A DNA stretch of 64,000 bases from Hemileia vastatrix. Taxonomy: Eukaryota; Basidiomycota; Pucciniomycetes; Pucciniales; Zaghouaniaceae. The notes beneath the pieces were generated by a model. That model was not told the DNA's origin. It worked only from the letters and a program-made list of their open reading frames with translations, and made no database searches. The stretch's first letter is position 1; every line of letters begins with the position of its first letter. The position numbers and the translations under genes were made by a program. Location of the stretch: NCBI GenBank assembly GCA_030280995.1, contig JASXTE010000019.1:10127501-10191500 (forward strand), in the 5' to 3' direction. Below are positions 1 to 9,705 of the stretch, one piece after another.

Positions 1-206
1 TTAACAAGGGGTGCTGGTGTGGCGTGATATGCCTGTGCTTTGGCTTTGGCTTCAGCAGCATCCAACTCTGCTTCAGTGGGGCCGCGGTATGAGGGCTTCA
101 ACTCTGCTAGGCGCTCCATAAGCCTAGCATTCTGTTCCTGAAAGTGTGCTATTTTCTCTTTCATTTCTGCAAAAAGTGCTGCATTGGTTTGGTCTGCAGG
201 GTTCAT
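1..206 (-). CDS. Gag N-terminus of gypsy family B (copy B0), cut by the window edge
   Basis: Read on the minus strand from ATG at 206-204, this stays open for 68 codons to the left edge. It starts MNPADQTNAALFAEMKEKIA and continues as a charged, probably coiled-coil stretch ending in an Ala/Lys-rich run. The same gag start recurs at 31032 (copy B2) and 53661 (copy B1), which identifies it as the structural protein of one Ty3/gypsy family. Family knowledge: Gag forms the particle in which the element RNA is copied. No stop or frameshift is visible in the part present, unlike B1, whose gag is frameshifted just after the start. The LTR at 244-476 lies just upstream in the reading direction, as expected for a 5' LTR. 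The rest of the element lies outside the window, so I cannot say whether it is intact. Confidence 0.7.
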   Translation of the reverse strand, partial: MNPADQTNAALFAEMKEKIAHFQEQNARLMERLAELKPSYRGPTEAELDAAEAKAKAQAYHATPAPLV

Positions 207-243
207 TCTTCTTCAGTAGTATTCCAATTAAGATTGAACAAAA

Positions 244-476
244 TGTTAGGACCTGAGAAGGCAGACTACTACTAGCGCTGAGGCTATCCTTGAAATGGGA
301 TGGACTATGCTAATACAGCAGTGATACTAAGAGTAACTGGATTACTATATAAGTTGTCCGATGAGGAGCACTCCACAGTGCTTGCCCCATATAGCCCCTT
401 AATGCAATATCCCTGCTTCCGTCTCTTACAAATGCATAGTGCTCCTCCTCCTTGCCTCTCAATCCAAATCCTAACA
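244..476 (-). repeat. LTR of gypsy copy B0 (5' LTR in minus orientation)
   Basis: The sequence starts TGTTAGGA and ends TCCTAACA, giving the TG...CA ends and short inverted repeat of an LTR. Related copies occur at 27187-29169, 31072-32406, 33913-34044 and 53700-53999, all in the same orientation. Shared internal words include ACAGCAGTGA, GAGGAGCAC and CAACCCAAATCC. It is 233 bp, shorter than the 300-bp copy at 53700. Confidence 0.8.
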
Positions 477-740
477 GTCAGTCAATTCTCAGTAACCAGT
501 CAGTCACTTCCCAGCAACCAGTCAGTCACTTCTTAGTAACCAATCAGTATCTTCTCAGTAACCAGTCAGTCACTTCTCAGTAAATAGTCAGTCATTTCTA
601 AGTAACCAGTCAGTCACTTCTCAGTAAACAGTCAGTCACTTCTAAGTAACCAGTCAGTCACTTTTAAGTAACCCGTCAGTCACTTCTAACTAATCAGTAA
701 GTTCCCTCTTAGTAACCAGTCAGTAACTTTCTCTTCAGTG
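477..740. repeat. 22-bp minisatellite next to LTR B0
   Basis: About eleven imperfect copies of a roughly 22-bp unit with consensus near CAGTCAGTCACTTCTCAGTA follow the LTR directly. Copies vary mainly at CTTCTCAG versus CTTCTAAG and at the AGTAACC/AGTAAAC junction. It ends gradually near 740. No coding potential is claimed, although short open frames run through it. Confidence 0.85.
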
Positions 741-1107
741 CTTATTCATAAAACAATAACTGTCTAGTCAATTTCAATTCACAATCCAGTCATTTATTAG
801 TTTTTTCTCATTCACCTCTAATTAAACTCACAGTCACTTATCAGTAAGCACTTAGTGTATTATTTAATACAATATTACTAAATTTTCTCTGTGTTATTAT
901 ACCTCATTCACCACAAAATATTAGGGTGACCTTTCAGAAAGTCTGTAAATGAACTCAATCAGTATTTCAATTTTATTTCAGACTTGGTATAAAGCTCCCG
1001 CCTAATTTTTTATCGTCATGTCATAATCACCTTTATTTTAATTTCATTTATGCTATATTTTGAGAATAAATATCAAGTATCCATATAGGTCACCAAATCA
1101 ATATTTT
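741..1107. other. AT-rich DNA without a recognisable gene
   Basis: Low-complexity AT-rich sequence between the minisatellite and element A. Its last five bases, ATTTT at 1103-1107, are the left target-site duplication of element A. I see no reading frame, RNA gene or known repeat here. Confidence 0.6.
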
Positions 1108-1896
1108 TGTCAGCCAGGCTACCAGATTTAACCTGTAAAATAATTAATTATTTTACTGAGTTGAAGCCACACCCCTTCTTCTTACTAATAATTAATTATC
1201 TACTTAAGTATTACTTACAATTAACTAGTTAAGTAAAATAAGTAGTATAATTAATTAGTGTAAATAAAATGTCCCTTACAATTTTACTCCCTAAAACCGT
1301 GCTCAATGGTATAAGTCAATGGGAATAGAATTTAATAATAAAAATATAATAAAAAAAAACTTTAAAACAATTATATTACCTCAGTGAGAGATCTGGAATC
1401 CTGTGAAAGTAATATAATTAATTATTGTGTAATTAATTGTGACAGTCCAAGGAACTCAAACTTTATTGCTAATAAGTTTGATGCCCTTGTTGATGTACCA
1501 GTTTATTTAATTCTTATGTCATATATGTACTCCTTTCAGTAATTCTTTTTCTCACATTCTTACAATATATGATGTAAATTCCATATACTTTATTCCCTCA
1601 TGTTTTGCCTATAAAAGGCCTCTTACTTTGTGCTTTTCAGATCATTACTTTATCACTTACTTTATTATTACAATTACAATCCAACCTTTATTTCTATATT
1701 TTATAACCTTAGTATTTACAACATCATAATTCTAATCTATAATCTATATTGATATTTTAACACTACCTCTTTTATTTGAGTAAAATATTCATATTGATTT
1801 AGAAATACGTACTTTTTGTTGAGTGACCATTAAAAACCTTTAAATACCCCGTAAAAACCTCGAATAAACTTCTAGAACCAAAAGGACCCCTTGAAA
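1108..1896 (+). repeat. 5' LTR of element A
   Basis: Begins TGTCAGCC and ends in CCCCTTGAAA where the 3' LTR has CCCCTTGACA, so the canonical CA end has mutated here. It aligns along its whole length with 8914-9700, differing at scattered single bases and by small indels. It contains the promoter TATA motif at 1610. Confidence 0.92.
1610..1616 (+). promoter_or_regulatory. TATA box of the element A LTR promoter
   Basis: TATAAAA inside the context GCCTATAAAAGGCC, conserved in the 3' LTR at 9415-9421. By family knowledge this would drive the genomic transcript, with the start site some 30 bases downstream; the start itself is inferred. Confidence 0.6.
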
Positions 1897-1898
1897 AT

Positions 1899-1912
1899 TG
1901 GAGGCCTTCCCG
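1899..1912 (+). promoter_or_regulatory. Putative primer-binding site of element A
   Basis: Two bases after the LTR end the sequence reads TGGAGGCCTTCCCG. TGG is the complement of a tRNA CCA tail, and the following bases could pair with an acceptor and T-stem 3' strand, loosely like a tRNA-Gln. Only position and the TGG support it; no exact tRNA match is available from the window. Confidence 0.35.
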
Positions 1913-2259
1913 AATTATTGACGGTGCATCGTGATTTGGGGGCGTAAATAGAAGGGACCATCGGCATTCGAGTACCTGTAAGGACGAGAAAGCAACGAAA
2001 ACGACAAACGTCATACGTCACAAGACAAAATTTTTTGCTGCAAATGGGAATCGAACCGTGCTCCAAAAATTAGGTTCATATATTGACTAAACGTCGTATA
2101 TATCGTGGTAATTATTGATATTACTATTTGTGGGTTACTCTTCACTCTTCATTTGCTACGTATTTTCTTTTACTCAGAACTCTGTAAGTGGCATTAATTT
2201 GCTCATTTTACAGGGGGAGGTGTCTGGTAATTTGGAATTTATTTTATTATTATATTTTT

Positions 2260-2876
2260 TTTTTTATTTTTCCTGGTTGACCATAATAGAGCAATAAGTG
2301 TTCTTAGTCCCAGAAGTAATAAAATAATTATATTTTAATATTAATTATTATAATTTTTCAGTTGACATTTGTCCTGATTAATTAAAATTTTAATTGTTCC
2401 AGTTGACAAATTGTCCTGAAAATAATATTTTTTTAATTAATAAATAATTCATTTTTAATTACTTCAGTTGACCTTGAGTCCTGGTAGTTCAATAAATTTT
2501 TTTAATTAATAAAACTAATATTTAATTACTTCAGTTGACATTAAGTCCTGGTAGTTAAGTGATCAGTTTAATAAAATTTTTTTAATTAATAAAGATTCAT
2601 ATTTAATTACTTCAGTTGACATTAAGTCCTGGTGATAAATTAGTTGATTTAAATCCTGAAAATAATTAATAAAAATTTTAATTTATTTCTACAGTTGATT
2701 ATATTAAAATCATGGTTTTGAATTATTTTTGAATTAATAAATTAATTTTATTTAGTTGATTTTTATCCTAAAAAAGATTTTTTTATTATTTTTATTTTAT
2801 TTCTGTTAAATAAAAATTAAAAATAAAGACTAATTAATCTTATTGTCTCTTTTCTTCATTTCAGTTAAATCTTAAA
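2260..2876 (+). repeat. Degenerate repeat array in the 5' leader of element A
   Basis: The AT-rich leader repeats a motif close to CAGTTGACATTAAGTCCTGG at 2359, 2400, 2465, 2532 and 2613, with weaker copies at 2641, 2692 and 2753. Copies are separated by A/T spacers so that steps are 28 to 81 bp. A pyrimidine-rich tract ending TTTCAG at 2859-2864 sits just before the gag ATG and would make a plausible 3' splice site. The stretch 1913-2260 holds no gene that I can see. Confidence 0.7.
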
Positions 2877-5800
2877 ATGACTGACCAAAGTGGTTCTGCT
2901 ACACGTGAAGAGGAACTAGACTTGATTGATTATGATGAGCCTACTTCTGTAAGTTCTCCTTTAACAAGAAGAATTTCTCAGATTAATAAATCTTTGCCCC
3001 AAAAAGGATGTAGAGATGGAAGAAGTAGAAATCCTAGTAGACACAACTCAGGATCAGAAGCCTATGATAAACCCACCAGAAGAACTTCCAAAAGGCTTCA
3101 GGATAAAAAAGATGCCATTGCCTCAACAGGTAAAGAATCTGTCAACTCACATAAAGGAGCTAAGGACAGAAAACTTGAGACTAAAGGTAAGGGTAGATGC
3201 TCTGGAAGAAAAGAGGAGAAGGATAGATACCTTTCTTCAAGAGAAGAAGAAACCTCTTCCTCCCAGGGATCAACAACAATTGGCTCCCCAGTCCCAAGAA
3301 AAGGTGGAAGTGTCCAAGTGGCAGTGGGACTACCTGTCTCAAAATCAGCATCAGTTACCTCAGGCAGGTCCGTCAAGACCCAACCAGGTCAACCCCACAC
3401 CTCCTCACCCCTATCAAGGAGGCAAAAGAAGAAGAAAGCCCAATATGGTCATACCCAGAAAACCCTGGTACACCCCTCTATTGATTCTCAAGTGCCATCT
3501 CTTGTAGCCTATTCTGTTCTTTCAGGTAAATCTGAGAGGGAAGAAGAAACCTTGAGACCAGTAGAGGCTGGGAGCAGTAGACAGATAACTCATGTATCTA
3601 ATCCATTACTTTTAATTGCTACTTCAATGATTAACCCTGATATGGCTGTAATTGATGAAACTCTTGACCCTGAGTTCTATGAGAGTCTGGAAAGTTACTC
3701 AGTCTCCTTATTGAGAAACACTCCAGATGTAGCAAGGATTAATGATGAGTACTTGAGAGATATTATTGCCAAACAAAATCATATAATGAACAATATGCAA
3801 TTGACTCAGAGATATAATAGTTTGTTAACTGATCAGGGTTATCAAGCATTAAGAAGTGAATCACAGAGAGTCTCTGATGAATTGTCTCATTACAAAGCAA
3901 CCCATGAAAAGAAAGTTGCTTTATGGCAAAATATAAAAAATTATTTGTCTAAACTAAAAGATACTGTATCTTCCTGTTGCCAGGAGGTGGAGATAGATAA
4001 GATGAATCTGAAAAGATTGAATAACCATTATTCATCTTTTCAAAATAAAAATCAGTTATCTTTTGCAACTATCAATGAGAGTTTATCTAGTCTTCCAAGA
4101 ATGAAAACAAGACTAACAACCATTGAAGAAAAATTGAACTCATTGTTGAATGACCAGAAATATTCTGACATTTCTGTGAAGGAAAATATAGTGCAGGATG
4201 CTCAAATATTACCTGTGGCTAGTTCATCTAAAGTAAAAATAGCTCCAGAGATACCTGTTGATAACACTGAGTTTCCATCAAAGACTGATGATGCACCAGG
4301 ATCTTCAACAGAAGGATTAAACAATGAGATTACAGCCCAATTAGAGAAGTTACAGCTGCTTCTTACTCAGAAACAAGCTAGTACTAAGGAGACTCCTTCA
4401 AATCAAAGGAATTGTCCAAAACTTGACCAATATCCTACATTTGATGGTGATTCTTCCTCTGATTGACAACAATTTATTTGCAGAATTGATAACTTAAAAA
4501 ATTCTTACAAACTCCCAGATGAGGAAATTGTGTGCAAGTTAATTTCTTTGTTCACTAATGTTGCCCTAATGTGGTATGAATCTGTTCTCCTGGATGGGAA
4601 TGACTACTCATGGGAGGATTGGAAGAAATTGATTAAAGCACAATTTGGTGGCTCCAAGTTCAGAATGGCTCAACAAAGGCAGTATGAGGAAACTAGATAT
4701 AGCTCTTCTACTGATAAACCTATTGAGTTTTTAATTAAACTTGTAAAAATCTTAAGGGCAATGGACCCAAATATGGAGTTTGAGTTATGGAAGGACAGGA
4801 TCTTTTATAAATTACCAATGTCTCTGAGAGACTTGATAGTGGCTAGGACAGAGTTCTCCAGAGAACCCTCTTCTTTCATTAATACTTGCAATGAGATCCT
4901 TCTAAACAACAAGTATGATGCCAGAAGATTCATTACTAGGACCCCTTTGGAGAAACCCTCCACTTACCAACAGAAACCTCTGGAAAAGGTTGGTAAACCT
5001 TCTGCCCCTGTTGCACCAAAAAAGTATGCAGCAAACACTTGCTTCAAGTGCAACAAGCCTTGGCAGAAAGGCCATGTTTGTGACAAGAAGATAAATCTTG
5101 TAGAACAAACAGAGGAGCATGCTGATGACACAGTAGCACTGGATGATACATCAAGTGATTGTGCCAGCAATATTTCATATGAATCTCAACAAGAAATCTT
5201 GATGCTGGAAGAGGATATTCATTATTTAAATACTATTGATATTGATAATAATGCTTTATCTACAGTTGAAGATGCTGAGATCATAAAGAACATTGAGGAT
5301 AACTCAATTGTTATTGCCCCTCTTAAGGCACCAGTCTTGATTAATGGAACCAGCATTGAAGTTGTTCTGCATTCTGGAGCTGGAGGAAGTGTAGTTTCTG
5401 AAAGAGCACTTGCTTCAGTGGATCAAGACTATAAATCAAAACTGATCCCTATCATTTCTGAAAATTGGAGAGGTTATGGCTCTGTTTTGTCCCCCATTGG
5501 TAAATACAAAGCCACAGTGTTTTTTAAATATAACCATGGTTTTGTAAGAGCTATTTGTGATTTTGTTGTCATGAAGAATGATAACTTAAGCAATTGCTTT
5601 ATTGTAGGGAATGATATTTTAACCAAGTATGGCATAAAATTGGATCCCTCAAACCAATGTTTCACAATGGGGATGAATGGGAAGAGAAAATTTAAGATTT
5701 CCTTCCCTAAATAATTATTGAAACCAGAATTGAACACATGTAAATCTGTAGTTCAATGTAAAGGAAGATCTACAAAAGAGATGCATGCCCTTTTGTCTGA

Positions 5801-8800
5801 AATTGACAATGCCTCTTTTGGAGAACAACTTTCTGGTGAGGATAAAGATTCCATCATTAACTTGATAAAGTCTTTTCCTATGTCCTTTGCTCATGGGTCA
5901 CATGAACTGGGATTAGTTAAAGAAGAAATGAAACTTTCATTGTCTTTCCCATTAACTTATATAACACCTAGTTTAAATAAGAAGCCTTATCCTGCTTCTC
6001 CCACAAAGAGAAAAGATATTGAAGACAATATCTCTACCCTTTTAAAAATGAATATTATTGAAAAGGTAGTTGAAACACCTAAACATTGTGTTATCTCGCC
6101 TGTCCTAATTTCTTATGAGAAAGATAAATCCAGGTTATGTGGTGATTATAGAGCACTAAATACTTATACTGTTGATGATATCTATCCTTTACCTAGAATT
6201 AGCTCTATACATGCTACATTACAGGGTGCTAAATATATCAGCTGTTTGGATGGTAACAAAGGATATCACCAGGTACCTGTTGAGAAAAATTCTCAGAACT
6301 TTCTGATGATTGCCACTCATATGGGTATTTATAAGTATATTAGGATGCCATTTGGCCGTAAAAATGCCCCTTCAGTTTTCCAAAAAGTCATGGATAAAAC
6401 ATTCCATCAAGAGATAATTGAAGGATGGCTGATGGTTTATATTGATGATATCATTATATTCTCAAAAACATTTGAGGACCATCTTAACCACCTGTGTAAA
6501 GTATTCTAGAAAATGGATGAAATAAATATGACACTTGCTTTGAAGAAATGTAAATTTGGTTTCCATTCTTTAAAAGTTCTTGGTCATGTTGTTTCAGGCT
6601 TACAGATATGTGTTGACCAGAACAAAGTGGCAGCCATACAACAGGTGAAGGCTCCTACTACAGTTAGAGAGCTCCAAAGTTTTTTGGGAATGTGTGGATA
6701 CTATAGACAGTATATTAAAAATCACCAAGTCATAGCTTTACCCCTTAACCAATTAACTAGAAAGGATGTTGCTTTTGTCTGGAATAGTGAAAGACAAAAG
6801 GCCTTTGACACTATGAAACACTGTTTGATGTCTGCACCTATTCTTGCTTTACCTGAATTTAATCAGCCATTTGTTTTATATACTGATGCCAGTTTTATTG
6901 GTCTGGATACTGCCCTCCATCAAAAACAAGTGATGAATGATAAATTATCAGAAGTAGTAATTTGTTATATTTCAAGAACCTTGAGAAATAGTGAATTGAA
7001 ATATGGTGCTACTCAATTAGAATGTTTAGCTGTAGTGTGGGCTCTAGAAAAGCTTCATTATTACCTAGATGACCAGAAATTTGAACTTGTCACTGACTGC
7101 AGTGCAGTTAAATCCCTTTTAAACTTGAAAACACCAAACAGACATATGTTCAGATGGCAGTTGGCTGTTCAAGAATACAGAGGGAGAATGACAATTATTC
7201 AAAGGGCTGGTATTTTTCACTAAAATGTGGATATGTTATCTAGGCTACCTTTACCAAATAATGACTCTAATCCTGCTTATGATCCTGAGGATGAAATTAT
7301 TCATATAAATGGGATATATGTGGTTGATATGGAGGAAGAGCTATTACAGCTTATTCTGGATTCATATGATAAGGACACTGACTTGAAAAAGCTATGCAAC
7401 ATATTAAATGATCCAAAGAATGCTTCAATACAAGCATTGATTAAAACCCTTCCACCAAAGTACCAAAAGGCTTTGGAAAAAGGTAAATTTTCAATTGATG
7501 AAGGATATCTATATTATAGGAGAAAGTTGAGTAATGTTATTGTTATCCCTCCTTCTATGAGAGAAATCATCTTGAAAATTTGTCATGATGACATATTAGC
7601 TGGACATTTTGATCTTGAAAAAACAATGATCAGAATTAAGAACACTTCTTGGTGGGTTAATATGTCTGAAGACACAAAATTATATGTTGAGTCTTGTGAT
7701 TCTTGCCAAAAATCAAAAAGATTAACTGGTAAAAGAGCAGGATTAATGCAACATATTGAAACTCCTGATGCACCATGGAAGATAATAAACATGGTTTTTG
7801 TAACAGGATTACCTATTGCTGGTAAAGACAGTTATAACTCTTGTTGGGTTATTGTGGACAGATTCACAAAAATGTGTAAATTTATCCCTACTCAAAAGGA
7901 TGTTTCCACTAAAGAATTAGCTTTCTTATGGTGGTCTCATATGTTTAGTACTGCTGGTTTTCCTAAAGCCATAATCTCTGACAGAGACCCTAAATTTACT
8001 TCTGAATTTTGGATGTCTCTGATGGATGTTTGTGGTTGTGATCTGAAACTTTCTACTGCCCACCATCCACAGACTGATGGTTTAGCTGAAAGAATGATTC
8101 AGACTTTAGAGGACATGATTAGAAGGTATTGTGCCTTTGGCCTTGAGTATAAAGATAATGAAAGATTCACTCATGATTGGGTTACCTTACTTCCTGGGTC
8201 GGAATTTGCTTATAATAGCACTGTTCATTCTGTTACTCAAAGAAAGCCTTTTGAGCTCCGGCTTGGATATGTTCCAAATACTCCTGCCCAAATTCTCAAT
8301 AACAAAATACCTAAATTGGATATACATCCTGGTGTAAAATCTTTTCTTCAAATGCAACAACTATGCAGAAATCATGCTCAACAATGTATTGAAAAATCAT
8401 TTGAACATTAGAAGAAGAGATGGGACCAATCCCATAAAGAATACACTTTTAAAAAGGGTGATGAAGTGTTGATTTCTACAGTCCACTTCAACTTACAAGG
8501 TAATAACAAATTGAAAGATCCATTTGTTGGTCCATTTGTTTTCAGAAGAATGATTGGAGATAATGCAGTTGAGGTTATTTTGTATTCTCCATATGACAGA
8601 AAACATCCTGTTTTTCCAATATCTCTTTTGAAACCTTACACATCCAATAGTGATTTACTTCCAAAAAGGAGGGGAAGACCAAAGAAAACCCCAAATGAAA
8701 TCACTGAAACAGCAGAAATTTAAAAAATTCTTAATGACAGAATAGTCACTGCTGAAAAAGGTACAGAATACTTATTGAGATTCAAGAATAAATCATCTGA

Positions 8801-8879
8801 ATATGATTCTTGGATACCTGGGAAGGAGATATCTAATCTTCCTACTCTACTAAAAAAGTATAAAAAGAAAAAATCATAG
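2877..8879 (+). pseudogene. Gag-pol polyprotein of element A, interrupted by six stops
   Basis: One frame of about 2000 codons runs from ATG 2877 to TAG 8877-8879. In order: basic and coiled-coil Gag (2877-4900), zinc knuckle CFKCNKPWQKGHVC (about 5041), protease (about 5340), RT (5980-6700) with LDGNKGYHQ and YIDD, RNase H (6860-7200) with TDAS, integrase (7580-8400) with H..H and CDSC, GPY/F region (8450-8640), and a chromodomain-like end (8750-8840). Stops are TGA 4464, TAA 5712, TAG 6507, TAA 7221, TAG 8409 and TAA 8721, all in the same frame. Five fit Gln codons changed by one C-to-T. The protease has His instead of Asp at 5370-5372 (HSGA), and the first Asp of the integrase DDE triad is Val at 7794-7796. 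The second Asp (SDRDPKF) and Glu (HHPQTDGLAE) remain. Confidence 0.92.
2992..3507 (+). other. Second open frame overlapping gag of element A
   Basis: In the +1 frame relative to gag, an open stretch (ATG at 3016, open from 2992 or earlier) reads as a convincing protein: acidic start, a heptad-like run LRTENLRLKVRVDALEEKR, then a Pro/Gln-rich and basic tail. Over the same bases the main frame gives only Ser/Lys/Arg-rich low complexity. Simplest reading: two compensating indels, near 2990 and near 3490, moved this part of Gag into the wrong frame. A genuine overlapping gene is the alternative. Confidence 0.5.
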
Positions 8880-8901
8880 CTTTTTTTTTATTGTTTTTTT
8901 T

Positions 8902-8913
8902 AGAGTGAGGGAG
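8902..8913 (+). promoter_or_regulatory. Polypurine tract of element A
   Basis: AGAGTGAGGGAG directly abuts the 3' LTR start TGTCAGCC and follows a T-rich run. Position and composition fit the plus-strand primer site of LTR retrotransposons. Confidence 0.75.
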
Positions 8914-9700
8914 TGTCAGCCAGGCTACCAGACTTAACCGGTAAAATAATTAATTATTTTACTGAGTTGAAGCCACGCCCCTTCTTCTTACTAATAATTA
9001 ATTATCTACTTAAGTATTACTTACAATTAACTAGTTAAGTACAATAAGTAGTATAATTAATTAGTGTAAATAAAATGTCCCTTACAATTTTAATCCCTAA
9101 CACCGTGCTCAATGGTATAAGTCAATGGGAATAGAATTTATTAATAAAAATATAATAAAAAAAACTTTAAAACAATTATATTACCTCAGTGAGAGATCTG
9201 GAATCCTGTGAAAGTAATATAATTAATTATTGTGTAATTAATTGTGACAGTCCAAGGAACTCAAACTTTATTGCTAATAAATTTGATGCCCTTGTTGATG
9301 TACCAGTTTATTTAATTCTTATGTCATATATGTACTCCTTTCAGTCATTCTTTTTCTCACATTCTTACAATATATGATGTAAATTCCGTATATTTTATTC
9401 CCTCATGTTTTGCCTATAAAAGGCCTCTTACTTTGTCCTTTTCAGATCATTACTTTATCACTTACTTTATTATTACAATTACAATCCAACATTTATTTCT
9501 ATATTTTATAACCTTAGTATTTACAACATCATAATTCTAATCTATAATCTATATTGATATTTTAACACTACCTCTTATATTTGAGTAAAATAATCATATT
9601 GATTTAGAAATACGTACTTTTTGTTGAGTGACCATTAAAAACCTTTAAATACCCCGTAAAAACCTCGAATAAACTTCTAGACCCAAAGGACCCCTTGACA
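8914..9700 (+). repeat. 3' LTR of element A
   Basis: Begins TGTCAGCC, ends CCCCTTGACA, followed by the target duplication ATTTT at 9701-9705. Matches the 5' LTR throughout and keeps the TATA motif (9415-9421). Open frames inside it, such as 9189-9377, are not coding. Confidence 0.93.
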
Positions 9701-9705
9701 ATTTT

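Larger units (their letters stand above)
1108..9700 (+). mobile_element. Complete Ty3/gypsy chromovirus, element A
   Basis: An 8.6-kb LTR retrotransposon: 5' LTR 1108-1896, long leader with degenerate repeats, one gag-pol frame 2877-8879, purine tract 8902-8913, 3' LTR 8914-9700. The 5-bp target duplication ATTTT is present at 1103-1107 and 9701-9705. LTRs are roughly 97 percent identical by eye, so the insertion is fairly recent. The order Gag, protease, RT, RNase H, integrase, chromodomain places it in the chromovirus branch of Ty3/gypsy (Metaviridae-type elements). The copy is dead: six in-frame stops and changed catalytic residues in protease and integrase. RT keeps its YIDD box. Confidence 0.93.

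Noticed and set aside
477..740. CRISPR-like array in the 22-bp repeats
   Set aside because: Units are head-to-tail without unique spacers: a minisatellite.
2035..2130. tRNA gene or SINE on the minus strand
   Set aside because: GGTTCGATTCC (2057-2047) is a perfect B-box, but the T-stem pairs only two of five and no acceptor or anticodon arm folds.
4464..8723. TAA/TAG reassigned to glutamine (altered genetic code)
   Set aside because: Stops at Gln positions in A and C would fit, but C gene 1, the pol frames and spliced exons end at ordinary stops, D1 has TAA at a Leu codon, and C-to-T decay explains the pattern.
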